Shown here piece after piece: positions 52,805 through 62,983 of a stretch of 64,000 nt of DNA. A model generated the notes under the pieces. That model was not told the DNA's origin. It saw only the letters and a program-made list of their open reading frames with translations, and ran no database searches. The DNA is taken from positions 47,840 through 111,839 of the forward strand of contig NZ_BACI01000067.1 in NCBI RefSeq assembly GCF_000225505.1. Reading direction: 5' to 3'. A program made the translations under genes and the position numbers. This DNA comes from Gordonia alkanivorans NBRC 16433 (GTDB taxonomy: Bacteria; Actinomycetota; Actinomycetes; Mycobacteriales; Mycobacteriaceae). The stretch's first letter is position 1. Every line of letters begins with the position of its first letter.

Positions 52805-53011
52805 TTGTTCTCCTGGGCCTTACTCGTACTCAGGTGTTCGCAGCGCGGGGTGAGCGCGCGACACGGTTGTCGGACAACGGTCAAGACGGGGGCACACGCT
52901 CGGCGACCGGGATGCGGACGGCTCGGGCGTTGGACGACACCGGGAGTCCGGCATCGCGACCTTCCGGCCAATACAGTAACGCACCGAGCAATCGTTCGGT
53001 GGAGCCGTGGG

Positions 53012-54547
53012 TCACAACGCCGGAGAGAACGTGCTCGCGTCACCGAGGTGACGCACCAGTAAGGCGAAACTGCGCAGGTAGGCGTGGACGGGACCGACTG
53101 TCGGATCGATGTCGGTCGCCTGGGAATCACGAGGGAAAGGTGACGCACCAGGCAGCGGCGCTCCGGTTGCGGGCATGTCGGTCGACGACTCGTCGACGCC
53201 GAAGTCGCGGAGCGGGGATTCTCGCGGAAACCTGGCCGAATAGCGCAAACCGGACGGCGTCCGGTTGATCCAGATGTAGACCTCGTGCGGTGAGTAGCTG
53301 TGACTGCGGATCACTTTCGCGCGGCCGGCATCGGCCGCTCCGGCGCCGGGTGCGTACCGGGTGTCGATGAACGAGATCACGAACCGCGGCTCCCCCCGAT
53401 GGCCGATGAGCTCGGCCACCCTCAGGAACGGCAGCGCGGCGCCCTGACGGCCCCGCTTCAGGACGGCGGTGGATCGGCTGACCGCCTGGTCGAAGGTCGG
53501 GGAGTCGGACATGTCCACCCAGAACGGCGCGACGCCGACGAACCACCCCAGGGCGGTGAGCCACTGGGTGTCGTTGCGGGTGTGCCGGGGCAGCACGCAA
53601 CGGAAGTCCGCGTCGCCGGTCATCTCGTGGTGGACCATCGCGAACGCGGCGAGGATGCCCGCGGTCAGGGTGCCGCCGGCCTCCGAGCAGATCGCGGTGA
53701 AGCGGTTGGCCGTCTCGTCGTCGGCGATGACACCCCACAGCGATTCCTGCGGGATCGTCGTCTCTTCGACGTACTGCCGATCGGCGTCCTCGGCGTCACC
53801 GCCGTGCGACCGCAGCAGCGCGGGCATGTCGCCGGCGCCCGTGCGCAGGAACTCCGACCACAGGGCGACCGCCGGATGGTCGCCGCCGGTCTGGTCGGAC
53901 AGTCGGCGTTCCTCGGCGCTGAAGTCGACGTAGCTGCCGACCTCGGGCAGGTTGGCACTCCGGTGCTCCCTCGCGGCGCGGTACAGCGAGACGAGCTCCT
54001 GCTGGGCCATGATCAGCGAATAACCGTCGACGAGCGAATGGTCCGCGGCGAACAGCAGGGTGAACGAATCGGCCCGTCCCACCGTCGCGAACAGGTAGGC
54101 GGGCCAGTGCAGCGGCGCGGTGGCGCGGTCGAAGGAGCCGCCGAGCTGCTCGACGAGCGGCCCCGACTCACGGAACCAGCCGATCCGGCCCATCTTGAGT
54201 TTCACGGTGCCCGGGTCGGTGGTGAGCCGCTGCAGACCGGTGCCCTTGATGACCACGTGGCTGCGCAGCACCTCATGGCGGTCTATCCACTGGGTCAGCA
54301 CCGAGCGGATCGCCGGGATCGACAACGGCTCGTCGAACTCGATCGACAGTCCCAGCCACGCCTCCCGCCCGCCCTCCCGCTGCGTCTGCACGCGGTACTC
54401 GAAGGCAGCACGCAGGTGCTGCTCGTGGTTGTGCGAGGTCAGGCGGGAGTCGTGGTTCCACGCGCCCAATCCGCCGGGGACATAGGGAGTCCACTCGACG
54501 AGCCCTCCCGGGGCGATGGGCTCATCGCGGATCTGGATGAACTTCAT
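53012..54547 (-). CDS. Condensation-domain (PapA-like) acyltransferase
   Basis: 511 residues of the condensation/acyltransferase superfamily. The catalytic motif reads DHSLVDG (residues 169-175): the second His and the Asp-Gly are kept, the first His is Asp, as in many PapA proteins. Later, [10 protein letters not shown] and [16 protein letters not shown] fit the DFGWG-region half of the fold. PapA enzymes esterify polyketide or trehalose lipids. Its ATG overlaps sufE by 4 bases, so it is part of sseA-sufE. As I recall, this gene is absent at this spot in M. tuberculosis. Confidence 0.78.
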   Translation of the reverse strand: MKFIQIRDEPIAPGGLVEWTPYVPGGLGAWNHDSRLTSHNHEQHLRAAFEYRVQTQREGGREAWLGLSIEFDEPLSIPAIRSVLTQWIDRHEVLRSHVVIKGTGLQRLTTDPGTVKLKMGRIGWFRESGPLVEQLGGSFDRATAPLHWPAYLFATVGRADSFTLLFAADHSLVDGYSLIMAQQELVSLYRAAREHRSANLPEVGSYVDFSAEERRLSDQTGGDHPAVALWSEFLRTGAGDMPALLRSHGGDAEDADRQYVEETTIPQESLWGVIADDETANRFTAICSEAGGTLTAGILAAFAMVHHEMTGDADFRCVLPRHTRNDTQWLTALGWFVGVAPFWVDMSDSPTFDQAVSRSTAVLKRGRQGAALPFLRVAELIGHRGEPRFVISFIDTRYAPGAGAADAGRAKVIRSHSYSPHEVYIWINRTPSGLRYSARFPRESPLRDFGVDESSTDMPATGAPLPGASPFPRDSQATDIDPTVGPVHAYLRSFALLVRHLGDASTFSPAL

Positions 54548-54993
54548 GCCCCGGGTGTGTCGGACCCGGAATCGGAAGTCTGATTGCGAACCTGCGCCTT
54601 GATCCGGCCGAGCATGCCCGCCATACCCCGGAGGCGGAGCATGCTGACCACGCTGCCCAGACCGAGGTCGTAGTAGAAGTCCGACGGGACGTCGAGGATC
54701 TCCTGTGCCGAGGCGGTGTCGAGTCCTTGGTGCAGGATCGCCGCGAAGCCGCGTGTGGTCGGTGCCTCGCGCGGTGCGGTGAAGTACAGGCGCACCGATC
54801 CCGGATCGTCGGCGTCGACGGACAGGAACACCGGCGACTGGCACTCGGGTACCGGTTCCATCGCCTCCTGCTGTAGATGCTCAGGGAGGTCGGGGAGTTC
54901 GTCGGCGAACTCCAGGAGCAAGGTGATCTTGTCCGAATCACCAAGCGCGGCAAAGTCGTCGACGATCTCTGCCAGGGCTGGGGGCAAACTCAT
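54544..54993 (-). CDS. sufE: SufE-family sulfur acceptor
   Basis: 149 residues. It takes sulfur from a cysteine desulfurase or sulfurtransferase through Cys51 in PECQSPVFL, the conserved SufE site. Other conserved parts are [14 protein letters not shown] and [19 protein letters not shown]. It is placed 13 bases after sseA and overlaps the acyltransferase start (ATGA). It is the likely partner of SseA, as at Rv3283-Rv3284. Confidence 0.9.
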   Translation of the reverse strand: MSLPPALAEIVDDFAALGDSDKITLLLEFADELPDLPEHLQQEAMEPVPECQSPVFLSVDADDPGSVRLYFTAPREAPTTRGFAAILHQGLDTASAQEILDVPSDFYYDLGLGSVVSMLRLRGMAGMLGRIKAQVRNQTSDSGSDTPGA

Positions 54994-55006
54994 CGTCGAT
55001 CAGGGC

Positions 55007-55903
55007 TCACTTGGAGCCGGGTGCGGCACCCGGGGTGTCGCCGACCGCGATGGGTACGCGAACCGCGTTGCCCCACTCGGTCCACGATCCGTCGTAGTTG
55101 CGAACCTTGGTGTACCCCAACAGATGCGTGAGGACGAACCAGGTGTGGCTGGACCGCTCGCCGATGCGGCAGTAGGCGATGGTCGGGGTGTCCTTGTCGA
55201 GGTCGCCGTAGATCTCGTCGAGCTCGGCGCGGGAACGGAACCGGCCGTCCGGAGCCGCCGCCTTGGCCCACGGGATCGACACCGCGGTGGGGATGTGACC
55301 GCCACGCAGCGCGCCCTCTTCGGGGTAGTCGGGCATGTGGGTGCGTTCGCCGGTGTACTCCTGCGGCGAGCGGACGTCGACGAGCGGCTCGGTGCCGAGC
55401 ACCCCGAGAACCTGCGGGGCGAAGGCGCGGATCTTGGTGTCGTCACGCTCGACGACGGGGTAGTCCGACCGCGGGTACTCGGGGACGTCGAAGGAGGTGT
55501 CGCGGTCCTCGGCCATCCACGCGTCGCGGCCGCCGTCGAGCAGACGCACGTCCTCGTGACCGAACAGCGTGAACACCCAGAGAGCGTAAGCCGCCCACCA
55601 GTTGGACTTGTCGCCGTAGATGACGATGGTGTCGTCGCGCTCGATTCCCTTGCTGCGCATCAATTCTGCGAACTGCTCGCCGTTGATGTAGTCGCGGGTG
55701 ACCGGGTCGTTGAGGTGCAGGTGCCAGTCGATCTTCTGCGCGGTGGGGATGTGGCCGATGTCGTAGAGCAACACGTCCTCATCGGATTCGATGATCTTGA
55801 GGCCCTTGGAGCCGAGATGAGCCGACAGCCACTGAGTGGTCACCAACCGCTCGGGGTGGGCGTACTCGGCGAAGGCCGGATTCGGGTCGGTTTCAACACT
55901 CAC
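55007..55903 (-). CDS. sseA: Thiosulfate sulfurtransferase (rhodanese)
   Basis: 298 residues with two rhodanese domains. The active loop in the second domain reads [12 protein letters not shown] with catalytic Cys245; the first domain (about residues 20-140) is inactive, as in the family. It transfers sulfane sulfur from thiosulfate or mercaptopyruvate. The GTG start has GGAG 9 bases upstream. It heads the sseA-sufE-acyltransferase operon. Confidence 0.92.
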   Translation of the reverse strand: MSVETDPNPAFAEYAHPERLVTTQWLSAHLGSKGLKIIESDEDVLLYDIGHIPTAQKIDWHLHLNDPVTRDYINGEQFAELMRSKGIERDDTIVIYGDKSNWWAAYALWVFTLFGHEDVRLLDGGRDAWMAEDRDTSFDVPEYPRSDYPVVERDDTKIRAFAPQVLGVLGTEPLVDVRSPQEYTGERTHMPDYPEEGALRGGHIPTAVSIPWAKAAAPDGRFRSRAELDEIYGDLDKDTPTIAYCRIGERSSHTWFVLTHLLGYTKVRNYDGSWTEWGNAVRVPIAVGDTPGAAPGSK

Positions 55904-56095
55904 GGTCTGTTCTCCAGCTTGGTGCGTTCGGGCGTCTCGACATTCATCGCGCGGACCGTGACCGGTCCCGGATACAAAGGGTAGGGCATGGCCGTGTGGG
56001 ACTGCCCGGTGGCAGATCGGCTGCGGTTTGTCGCGCCCGGTGTCGGCGTGCTTCGGTTGGATGACAAACCGCAGGTCAGTGGGGTGGTTGCCTGC

Positions 56096-56101
56096 TAAGT
56101 T
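56096..56101 (+). promoter_or_regulatory. -10 box of the metallopeptidase gene
   Basis: TAAGTT lies 6 bases before the ATG at 56108, suggesting a leaderless message and fixing this start. Confidence 0.45.
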
Positions 56102-56107
56102 CGCCCA

Positions 56108-57127
56108 ATGATCGATCGACGTGGGGCTCGCGTGGAGTGCCGGAGTGTCTCGCGACTGGTGCGGTGGGGCGTCCCGCTGGCGGTGGCGGTGCTCGCCGCG
56201 ACGAGCGGGTGTTCGCTCATCTCCTCTGACGACTCGTCGAGCCCGGCGCCCTCGTCGTCGGCATCGACCTCCTCATCCGGGTCGCCGACCCCGAGTTCGC
56301 CGTCGCGGTCGAGGATCCCGTCGTCGACGCCGAGCAACGCCGACCCCACTCGCTGCAGTCCGGACGACTGCCCTGAGCTGGCGACGCCGTCGGCGGAACT
56401 CATGACCAGCGGGGTGAACTCGTCCAACGTCGACACCGCGGTACCGAAGTACCTCACCACGCTGCTCGACGACCTCGATGCGACCTGGGGCGGATGGTTC
56501 GGCGAACTCGGCTGGGGTGACCCCGCACCGGGACGCGTGCTGATCGAGTCGGGCACCTCGTTCGCCACCGAGTGCATCGACGAGGACGGGGCGTCGAACC
56601 GGATCCCGTCCGACGAGGCCAACGCCTTCTTCTGCGGTGTGGACGAGGAACCCAACGGGCAGGGGCAGGAGACCGAGGGCAGCATCGTGCTGCCGGTCGA
56701 CACCTTCGCCGCCATCTGGGACGGGAACGTCTTCGGGGTGCCGTCGCCGATCGTCGGCGACTTCACCGCGGCCATCGTCGTCGCCCACGAGTACGGGCAC
56801 AACGTCGTCTTCCGGATGGCCGAGGCCTTCGACATCCCGGAACGACGCCTGCCGCAGGGCAAGAACAGCGAGCTGTTCGCCGACTGCCTGGCCGCGAACT
56901 GGGCTGCCACCGCCTACCAGCGTGACGGGTTGGGACCCAAGGAGATCCTGCAGGTCGCGACGCTTCTTCCGATCATCGGTGACACCGGCGGCGCGATGGG
57001 CCACGGATCGGCGGTCGAACGGGCGCGGGCGCTGACCATCGGACTCACCGGCCCGCAGTTCAATCGGCAGGGGCAGCCGGTGGACTGCCTCCAGCGGTAC
57101 TGGCCGGAGTTCTTCGAGGTGAGCTGA
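56108..57127 (+). CDS. Secreted lipoprotein, neutral zinc metallopeptidase-like
   Basis: 339 residues. A signal peptide with hydrophobic residues 19-32 ends in TSGC (Cys35 as possible lipid anchor), followed by a 45-residue Ser/Pro/Thr linker. The catalytic domain has the zinc motif HEYGH at residues 227-231 and a downstream [11 protein letters not shown] carrying the third ligand Glu, as in the YpfJ/M48-like neutral zinc metallopeptidases. It probably acts outside the membrane. Substrate unknown. Confidence 0.8.
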   Translation: MIDRRGARVECRSVSRLVRWGVPLAVAVLAATSGCSLISSDDSSSPAPSSSASTSSSGSPTPSSPSRSRIPSSTPSNADPTRCSPDDCPELATPSAELMTSGVNSSNVDTAVPKYLTTLLDDLDATWGGWFGELGWGDPAPGRVLIESGTSFATECIDEDGASNRIPSDEANAFFCGVDEEPNGQGQETEGSIVLPVDTFAAIWDGNVFGVPSPIVGDFTAAIVVAHEYGHNVVFRMAEAFDIPERRLPQGKNSELFADCLAANWAATAYQRDGLGPKEILQVATLLPIIGDTGGAMGHGSAVERARALTIGLTGPQFNRQGQPVDCLQRYWPEFFEVS

Positions 57128-57387
57128 CCCTTCGAGGCTCGGGCGGAATGAGATCGCATGCGACATCGGCCCGGCTGTTCGACCTCGGCCGACGTCGTTC
57201 CCACAGGTTGAGGTCGCGCGCGACGTCAACCTGGGCCGCCGTGCAGCGGGCCTCGGGGGATTGCACACGGCGGGGCGTAAATCTCGTCCTCCTCAGGGGC
57301 TTACGGGGGCAATGTGCCCTCCGAGGGTGCTCATGGGGACGAATTTCGCGAGCACGCCGGGCGGTACCGGCCGGGGTTCTTCGAGGT
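57094..57387 (+). repeat. 27-bp direct repeat of the metallopeptidase 3' end
   Basis: Bases 57094-57120, which encode the end of the metallopeptidase (RYWPEFFEV), recur at 57361-57387 with 25 of 27 identical. The 268 bases between this gene and maf (57128-57395) otherwise show no gene; they may hold the remains of a duplicated gene end. Confidence 0.6.
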
Positions 57388-57395
57388 CGATCAGC

Positions 57396-58091
57396 TCAGT
57401 GCAGCCAGAAGTCGGTGACCGACAGCCCGACCTCGGTCAGCAGGCGTTGCACCAGCGGTAGGCCGATCCCGATCACCGACGACGGGTCGCCGTCGATGCG
57501 CTCGACGAGCCAGCCGCCGAGGCCGTCGAGGGTGAACGCACCCGCGACCTGCAACGGTTCGCCGCTGTCCACGTAGCGCGCGATCACGTCGTCGTGGGCG
57601 TCGGTGAAATGGATTGTGGTGGAGGAGGTCCCGGTCGCGGTGGCGGACCCGGTGGTGGGGTTCAGCCGGATGAGGTGATGGCCGGTGAGTAGGTCGGCGC
57701 TGCGTCCGCGCATCTCGGCCCACTGGACCAGCGCACGTTCGGGGGTGTGCGGTTTGCCGAGGAGGCGGTCGCCGAGGAGCAGCATCGAGTCGCAGCCGAT
57801 CACCACGACCGTCTCGCCGTTCCCCGCCGCACCGGCGATCTCCGGTAGGGAGGCGACGGCCTCGGCCTTCGCCTGCGCCAAGGCGGCGACCACGGCGTCG
57901 GCGGGGGTGCCGGGCGGCAACTGGGCAAGCACCGCGTCCTCGTCGACGTCCGAGACACGGACCACCGGTTCGACGCCCGCGGCGCGCAGCACCCGGAGGC
58001 GGGCCGGGGACGCCGACCCGAGCACGAAGACCGGGCCGGCGGTGGCCGGCCCGGTCTCGTGTGTACTCGACCCGATCAGGGAATCAGGCAC
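57396..58091 (-). CDS. maf: Maf-type nucleoside triphosphate pyrophosphatase
   Basis: 231 residues. It hydrolyses dTTP/UTP or modified nucleotides to monophosphates as a housecleaning enzyme. Family signatures: VLGSASPARLRVLRAAGV at residues 23-40, VSDVDEDA near 47, VIGCDSMLLLGDRLLGKP near 97 and YVDSGEPLQVAGAFTLDGLG near 168. It is 3 bases downstream of accE, so it belongs to the accD5-accE5-maf operon, as in mycobacteria. Start is a GTG. Confidence 0.92.
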   Translation of the reverse strand: MPDSLIGSSTHETGPATAGPVFVLGSASPARLRVLRAAGVEPVVRVSDVDEDAVLAQLPPGTPADAVVAALAQAKAEAVASLPEIAGAAGNGETVVVIGCDSMLLLGDRLLGKPHTPERALVQWAEMRGRSADLLTGHHLIRLNPTTGSATATGTSSTTIHFTDAHDDVIARYVDSGEPLQVAGAFTLDGLGGWLVERIDGDPSSVIGIGLPLVQRLLTEVGLSVTDFWLH

Positions 58092-58094
58092 GTG

Positions 58095-58319
58095 TCAGTA
58101 GCGCAGGTTGGTGAAGCTCGACGGTGCGCCCCACTGCGGACGCAGACGATCGACGGGGCGACCCCAGTCGTTGCGGATCTCCGGTTCCGGCTCGCCACCG
58201 CCGGCACCCGCGCCGGCCAGGACGCTCACCAGCACGGCGAGGTCCTCGTCGGTCGGATTGCCGTTGACGACGGTCAGGAACGGCTTCTCGGTGCTCTCGT
58301 TCACGGCGCTCTCACTCAC
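58095..58319 (-). CDS. accE5: Acyl-CoA carboxylase epsilon subunit
   Basis: A 74-residue basic-acidic small protein that in Mycobacteriales and Streptomyces stabilises the AccA3-AccD5 complex. The sequence [26 protein letters not shown] followed by a disordered stretch and [25 protein letters not shown] is the family's typical plan. The GTG start overlaps the accD5 stop by GTGA and maf follows within 3 bases. The gene is easily missed because of its size. Confidence 0.9.
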   Translation of the reverse strand: MSESAVNESTEKPFLTVVNGNPTDEDLAVLVSVLAGAGAGGGEPEPEIRNDWGRPVDRLRPQWGAPSSFTNLRY

Positions 58320-59944
58320 AGGGGGATGTTCCCGTGCTTCTTCGGCGGCAGGTTGACCATCTTGCGCTCGAGCAGCTTGAGCGCGGTCGCGATCTGGCCG
58401 CGGGTGTGGCTCGGCGGGATGACCGCGTCGACGTATCCGCGGGCCGCGGCGACGTACGGGTTGACGAGGGTGTCCTCGTACTCCTGCTGCAGCTCGAGGC
58501 GCAGTGCGTCGACGTCCTCGCCCTTCGCGGCGGCTTCCTTGAGCTGGTTGCGGTAGACGAAGCCGACGGCGCCGGAGGCGCCCATGACGGCGATCTGCGC
58601 GGTCGGCCACGCGAGGTTCACGTCGGCGCCCATGTGCTTGGAGCCCATGACGTCGTATGCGCCGCCGTAGGCCTTGCGGGTGATGACGGTGATCTTGCCG
58701 ACCGTTGCCTCGCCGTAGGCGTAGAGCAGCTTGGCGCCGCGTCGGATGATGCCGCGGTACTCCTGGTCGGTACCGGGCAGGAAGCCGGGCACGTCCACCA
58801 GGGTGACGATCGGGATGTTGAAGGCGTCGCAGGTGCGCACGAAGCGGGCGGCCTTCTCCGAGGCGTCGATGTCGAGGCAGCCGGCGAACTGGGTCGGCTG
58901 GTTGGCGACGATGCCGACGCTGCGTCCGTCGACGCGGCCGTAACCGACGATGATGTTCTTCGCGTAATCGGCCTGGATCTCGAGGAATTCGTCGTCGTCG
59001 AGGATGCGACGGATGACCTCGTGCATGTCGTACGGCTGGTTCGGCGAGTCCGGGATGAGCGTGTCGAGCTCGAGGTCCTCGTCGTTCAGGGTGTCCTCGA
59101 TGGACCCGGCGGCCGGCTGCGCGACCGGCAGGCGAGGTGCGTCGGCGCGGTTGTTGCTCGGCAGGTAGCTCAGGAGCTCCTTGACGTACTCGAGCGCGTC
59201 CTCCTCGTCGGAGGCGACGTAGTGCGCGGTGCCCGACTTTGCCATGTGGGTGGTCGCGCCGCCGAGTTCTTCCTGCGTGACCTCTTCACCGGTGACGGTC
59301 TTGATGACGTCCGGGCCGGTGATGAACATCTGGCTGGTCTTGTCGACCATGACCACGAAGTCGGTCAGTGCGGGCGAGTACACATGGCCGCCGGCGGCGG
59401 CACCCATGATCAGCGAGATCTGGGGGATGACACCCGAGGCGCGGACGTTGCGGTGGAAGATCTCGCCGTACAGGCCGAGGGAGACCACGCCCTCCTGGAT
59501 ACGGGCGCCGGCGCCGTCGTTGATGCCGATCAGCGGGCGGCCGGTCTTGATGGCCAGATCCATGACCTTGACGATCTTCTCGCCGTAGACCTCACCGAGG
59601 CTGCCGCCGAAGACGGTGGCGTCCTGCGAGAAGATGCAGACCTCGCGGCCGTCGATCGTGCCGTAACCGGTGACCACACCGTCTCCGACAGGTCGACGCT
59701 CGGCGAGACCGAAGTTGGTGCTGCGGTGCTTGGCGAGCGCGTCGAGTTCGACGAACGATCCCTCGTCGAGCAGGTGGGTGATCCGCTCGCGGGCGGTGAG
59801 CTTGCCCTTCGCATGGGTCTTCTCGACGGCGGCCTCGCCCACGGGGTGCTTCGCCTCTTCGAGGCGATTGCGCAGATCGGCGAGCTTCCCCGCTGTCGTG
59901 TGGATGTCGGGAGCGGCGGAATCGTCGCGTGAAGCTGTGGTCAT
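58316..59944 (-). CDS. accD5: Acyl-CoA (propionyl-CoA) carboxylase beta subunit
   Basis: 542 residues with both crotonase-like halves of the carboxyltransferase. The N-terminal half has [37 protein letters not shown] and [16 protein letters not shown]; the C-terminal half has [27 protein letters not shown] and [18 protein letters not shown]. It carboxylates propionyl-CoA, and possibly acetyl-CoA, with AccA3 for mycolate and methyl-branched lipids. TAGCAT is 8 bases before the ATG. It is divergent from birA. Confidence 0.95.
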   Translation of the reverse strand: MTTASRDDSAAPDIHTTAGKLADLRNRLEEAKHPVGEAAVEKTHAKGKLTARERITHLLDEGSFVELDALAKHRSTNFGLAERRPVGDGVVTGYGTIDGREVCIFSQDATVFGGSLGEVYGEKIVKVMDLAIKTGRPLIGINDGAGARIQEGVVSLGLYGEIFHRNVRASGVIPQISLIMGAAAGGHVYSPALTDFVVMVDKTSQMFITGPDVIKTVTGEEVTQEELGGATTHMAKSGTAHYVASDEEDALEYVKELLSYLPSNNRADAPRLPVAQPAAGSIEDTLNDEDLELDTLIPDSPNQPYDMHEVIRRILDDDEFLEIQADYAKNIIVGYGRVDGRSVGIVANQPTQFAGCLDIDASEKAARFVRTCDAFNIPIVTLVDVPGFLPGTDQEYRGIIRRGAKLLYAYGEATVGKITVITRKAYGGAYDVMGSKHMGADVNLAWPTAQIAVMGASGAVGFVYRNQLKEAAAKGEDVDALRLELQQEYEDTLVNPYVAAARGYVDAVIPPSHTRGQIATALKLLERKMVNLPPKKHGNIPL

Positions 59945-59952
59945 GACTGTCG

Positions 59953-59958
59953 ATGCTA
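59953..59958 (-). promoter_or_regulatory. -10 box of accD5-accE5-maf
   Basis: TAGCAT on the minus strand is 8 bases before the ATG at 59944. Confidence 0.45.
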
Positions 59959-60149
59959 ACTACCCGGGTGTGAGCCACGTCAACCGGATCAACGTGAGAT
60001 ATCCCTCAGGTTCCCGAGCGATCGGTCGGTGGGGATCGGCCTGCACGGTTGCACGTGACCATCGGCCCGCGTGTCCAGCGCGATTCGTCTCACCCGGCTG
60101 CGGCACGGAGGGGCGCACATCGGCGGTCATCACCACGCCGAACACCCAG

Positions 60150-60155
60150 TAGGTT
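60150..60155 (+). promoter_or_regulatory. -10 box of birA
   Basis: TAGGTT lies 8 bases before the birA ATG. The accD5 and birA promoters share a 219-base divergent region (59945-60163). Confidence 0.45.
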
Positions 60156-60163
60156 CTTCAGGC

Positions 60164-60955
60164 ATGACCCTCGACGCCGAGCTGCTCCGGACTCGACTCG
60201 CCGACACGCGCTGGCACCGGATCGAGGTGGTCGACGCGACGGGGTCGACCAACGCCGATCTCGTGACACGCGCGGCCACCGAATCCATCGACGGAACGGT
60301 GCGCCTGACCACCGACCAGACCGCGGGCCGCGGACGTCACGCTCGGACGTGGACCGCACCGCGCGGGACCCAGCTGGCGATGTCGGCGGCGGTCGAGGTC
60401 GGTGAGCACACCGAACACCTCGGCTGGCTGTCGCTCCTGGCCGGGCTCGCCGCCGTTCAGGGCATCGGCGAGGCGGTGGACGTGCGGCCGACCCTCAAGT
60501 GGCCCAACGACGTCCTGATCGACGGGCGCAAGACCGCCGGAATCCTGTCGGAGTACACGCGTTCGCCCCACACCCGCGGCGGGGACGGGGGAGTGGCGGT
60601 CATCGGCACCGGCCTCAACACGACGATGACGCAGGACCAACTGCCGGTCCCGACCGCGACGTCGTTGCAGCTGGTGACCGGCAAGGACATACCGCTCACC
60701 GAGCTCGCGGCGTCGTACCTGCGGGCGTTGTCGGAGCTCCTCGACCTCTGGCCGCACGACGTCGACGGACTCGCGGCGCGGTATCGGGAGGACAGCGACA
60801 CCATCGGGCGCCGAGTACGTCTGGTGCTGCCCGGCGACGAGGAGGTCGTCGGCACCGCGACCGGCGTCGACGCATCCGGGCGGATCGTCGTCGACGCCGA
60901 CGGGCGGCAGGTGATCGCGGCCGCCGGCGACGTCACGCACCTGCGGCCGGTCTGA
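60164..60955 (+). CDS. birA: Biotin-[acyl-CoA carboxylase] ligase
   Basis: 263 residues, without the N-terminal DNA-binding domain of E. coli BirA, so a ligase only. Motifs: the biotinyl-AMP loop GRGRHARTW at residues 55-63, LKWPNDVLIDGRKTAGIL near 107, and a C-terminal SH3-like domain (VRLVLPGDEEVVGTATGVDASGRIVV). It attaches biotin to AccA3 and pyruvate carboxylase. The ATG at 60164 is preferred over an upstream frame extension because of the -10 box. Confidence 0.93.
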   Translation: MTLDAELLRTRLADTRWHRIEVVDATGSTNADLVTRAATESIDGTVRLTTDQTAGRGRHARTWTAPRGTQLAMSAAVEVGEHTEHLGWLSLLAGLAAVQGIGEAVDVRPTLKWPNDVLIDGRKTAGILSEYTRSPHTRGGDGGVAVIGTGLNTTMTQDQLPVPTATSLQLVTGKDIPLTELAASYLRALSELLDLWPHDVDGLAARYREDSDTIGRRVRLVLPGDEEVVGTATGVDASGRIVVDADGRQVIAAAGDVTHLRPV

Positions 60956-60988
60956 CTTCGACGGGGCTCAGCCGGCGACAGGCGGGAC

Positions 60989-61609
60989 CTAGCGTTGCAG
61001 GCTCTTGATGCCCATCGCGGGGATGATCGTCAGCGGTGGCAGGCCGATGACGAAGTGCAGGATCGCGGTCTCGATGCCGACCGAGGTCTGCTGATAGGTG
61101 AGGATCGGGATCAGCACCGCGGCGACCAGCAGCAGGCCGACGATCCACCGGTAGAACTGGTTGGGCGCCGGCGTGATCAGCTGCAGCACGTACCAGAGGG
61201 CGCCCGCGGCGAGTGCGCACAGGAATCCCACGACGCCGAACCAGATCTCGCTGGCCGCCACCGGATTCCACACCCCGAGCTTGCCGGACTCGTTCACCTT
61301 CTCGACGAAGGCCGAGATGATCCACGCGACCAGCCAGGCCGCCAGGCCGGTGACCACACCGGTCATCACCACCCCGCCGGCGAAGGTCACCGGGTTGACG
61401 TCGGGTCCGCGTCGCGGCGCCCGGTCCGGCCGCGGCTGCTCGGCGTACCCGCCGCCGTACGGCTCGGCGGGGTACTGGTCGCGATACGGTTCCTCGTAGG
61501 GCGCGCCCTGCTGGCTGTAGGCACGCGAATCGGGGTTGTAGCCGGACTCGTAGCGGGCGGTCCGGGGATCGGGATCGCGGTGCGGGCCCCGCGGGTCCTG
61601 GTAGGTCAT
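60989..61609 (-). CDS. Membrane protein with Pro/Tyr-rich N-terminus
   Basis: 206 residues. About 70 residues rich in Pro, Tyr, Arg and Gln are followed by four membrane segments (near residues 75-97, 118-141, 149-170, 175-195). A GAGGAG ribosome binding site 6 bases upstream selects the ATG at 61609 over the adjacent GTG. It lies between birA and the PH-domain gene, convergent with birA. Function unknown. Confidence 0.75.
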   Translation of the reverse strand: MTYQDPRGPHRDPDPRTARYESGYNPDSRAYSQQGAPYEEPYRDQYPAEPYGGGYAEQPRPDRAPRRGPDVNPVTFAGGVVMTGVVTGLAAWLVAWIISAFVEKVNESGKLGVWNPVAASEIWFGVVGFLCALAAGALWYVLQLITPAPNQFYRWIVGLLLVAAVLIPILTYQQTSVGIETAILHFVIGLPPLTIIPAMGIKSLQR

Positions 61610-61707
61610 CACATTCTCCTCGCCGACCGCCCCAACGTGCCCGGCAGTCGATCGGTACTGGTGCCTCGCAGTCTACTCAGCGTGCCCCCGGGCACGCCCG
61701 TCCCGAT

Positions 61708-61713
61708 TATGCT
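61708..61713 (+). promoter_or_regulatory. -10 box of the PH-domain gene
   Basis: TATGCT lies 7 bases before the ATG at 61721 and overlaps the alternative ATG at 61709, arguing for the later start. Confidence 0.45.
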
Positions 61714-61720
61714 GAGCCGC

Positions 61721-62302
61721 ATGGCTTACCCGCGGGAGAACCTGGCGCCCGGTGAACGTGTGGTTCTCCACCGGCACCCACACTGGAAGTGTCTGCTCGG
61801 CCCGTTCCTGCTGTTCGCGATCATCACCGCGGCCGCGGGTGTCCTGGCCGGCGTGATCACCGGATCGTCGCTGGGCCCGACCCCGCGGACGGTGCTGCTG
61901 ATCGTCGTCGGCGTGGCGTGGGCGCTCGGCCTCGCCTGGTACTTCGTCCGGCCGCTGCTGTCCTGGAAGACAACGCACTTCGTGCTGACCGACCGCCGGG
62001 TGATGTTCCGCAACGGAATCCTCACGCGCTCCGGGATCGACATCCCGATCCGGCGCATCAACACCGTCGAATTCCGCCACGGCGTCATCGACCGGATGCT
62101 GCGGACCGGCACGCTGGTCATCGAGTCGGCCTCCGACGAACCGCTGTCCTTCGACGACATCCCACAGGTGGAGAAGGTCCACTCGCTGCTCTACCACGAG
62201 GTGCTCGAGATGTACGCCGACGACGATCACCCCGACGACGGCTACGGCGACCCGGACGGACCCGCCGACCGTCCCGAGAACAGAGGGGCGCGGGAGCGTT
62301 GA
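61721..62302 (+). CDS. PH-domain (YdbS-like) membrane protein
   Basis: 193 residues. Two membrane segments near residues 26-49 and 57-76 are followed by a bacterial pleckstrin-like (bPH2) domain: TTHFVLTDRRVMFRNGILTRSGIDIPIRRINTVEF, then TGTLVIESASDEPLSFDDIP. It is similar to Rv3278c near birA. The acidic C-terminus is disordered. Its stop overlaps the response-regulator start, so the three genes to the right edge are probably one operon. Confidence 0.85.
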   Translation: MAYPRENLAPGERVVLHRHPHWKCLLGPFLLFAIITAAAGVLAGVITGSSLGPTPRTVLLIVVGVAWALGLAWYFVRPLLSWKTTHFVLTDRRVMFRNGILTRSGIDIPIRRINTVEFRHGVIDRMLRTGTLVIESASDEPLSFDDIPQVEKVHSLLYHEVLEMYADDDHPDDGYGDPDGPADRPENRGARER

Positions 62303-62979
62303 CCAACGTGCTGCTCGCCGAGGACGACGCCGCGATCGCCGAACCGCTCGCGCGCGCGCTGACCCGTGAGGGATACGGGTGCGAGGTCGTGAGCACCGGC
62401 GCCGACGCGCTCGAGAAGGCGCTCGACAGCCGTTACGAACTCCTCATCCTCGACCTCGGGCTACCGGTCCTCGACGGACTCGAGGTCTGCCGGCGGGTAC
62501 GCGCCCAGCGGCCCGCACTCGCGGTCCTCATGCTCACCGCGCGCACCGACGAGGTGGACTTCGTCGTCGGCCTCGACGCCGGCGCGGACGACTACGTGGG
62601 CAAACCCTTCCGGCTTGCCGAACTCCTCGCCCGCGTACGCGCCCTACTGCGGCGCCGCCAGCCCGGCGACGGTGACGAGGTGCTCGAGGGCGGTGAGATC
62701 CGGCTGGATGCCCGGGCACGCCGCGTTCTCGCCGACGGACAGGACCTCACCCTGGCGAACCGCGAATTCGACCTTCTGCGATTCCTGATGGAGCGTGCCG
62801 GTGAGGTCGTGACGCGCGAGGAGATCCTCACTGAGGTCTGGGGGTCGGCGGATCTGCGGTCGTCGAAGACCCTCGACATGCACATCTCGTGGCTGCGCCG
62901 GAAGATCGGCGACGACCGTCACAGTCGCCCGCGGCACATCGTGACGGTGCGCGGTGTCGGTTTCCGTTTCGACCCCTGA
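62299..62979 (+). CDS. OmpR/PhoB-family response regulator
   Basis: 226 residues from a TTG that overlaps the previous stop (TTGA). The receiver domain has AEDD at 7-10, the phospho-accepting Asp52 in LILDLGLP and Lys in VGKPFR near 101. The winged-helix DNA-binding domain (about 130-226) ends with ISWLRRKIGDD...VRGVGFRFDP. A GTG at 62308 is an alternative start. It pairs with the sensor kinase that follows after 4 bases. The stimulus is unknown. Confidence 0.9.
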   Translation: MTNVLLAEDDAAIAEPLARALTREGYGCEVVSTGADALEKALDSRYELLILDLGLPVLDGLEVCRRVRAQRPALAVLMLTARTDEVDFVVGLDAGADDYVGKPFRLAELLARVRALLRRRQPGDGDEVLEGGEIRLDARARRVLADGQDLTLANREFDLLRFLMERAGEVVTREEILTEVWGSADLRSSKTLDMHISWLRRKIGDDRHSRPRHIVTVRGVGFRFDP

Positions 62980-62983
62980 GCCG

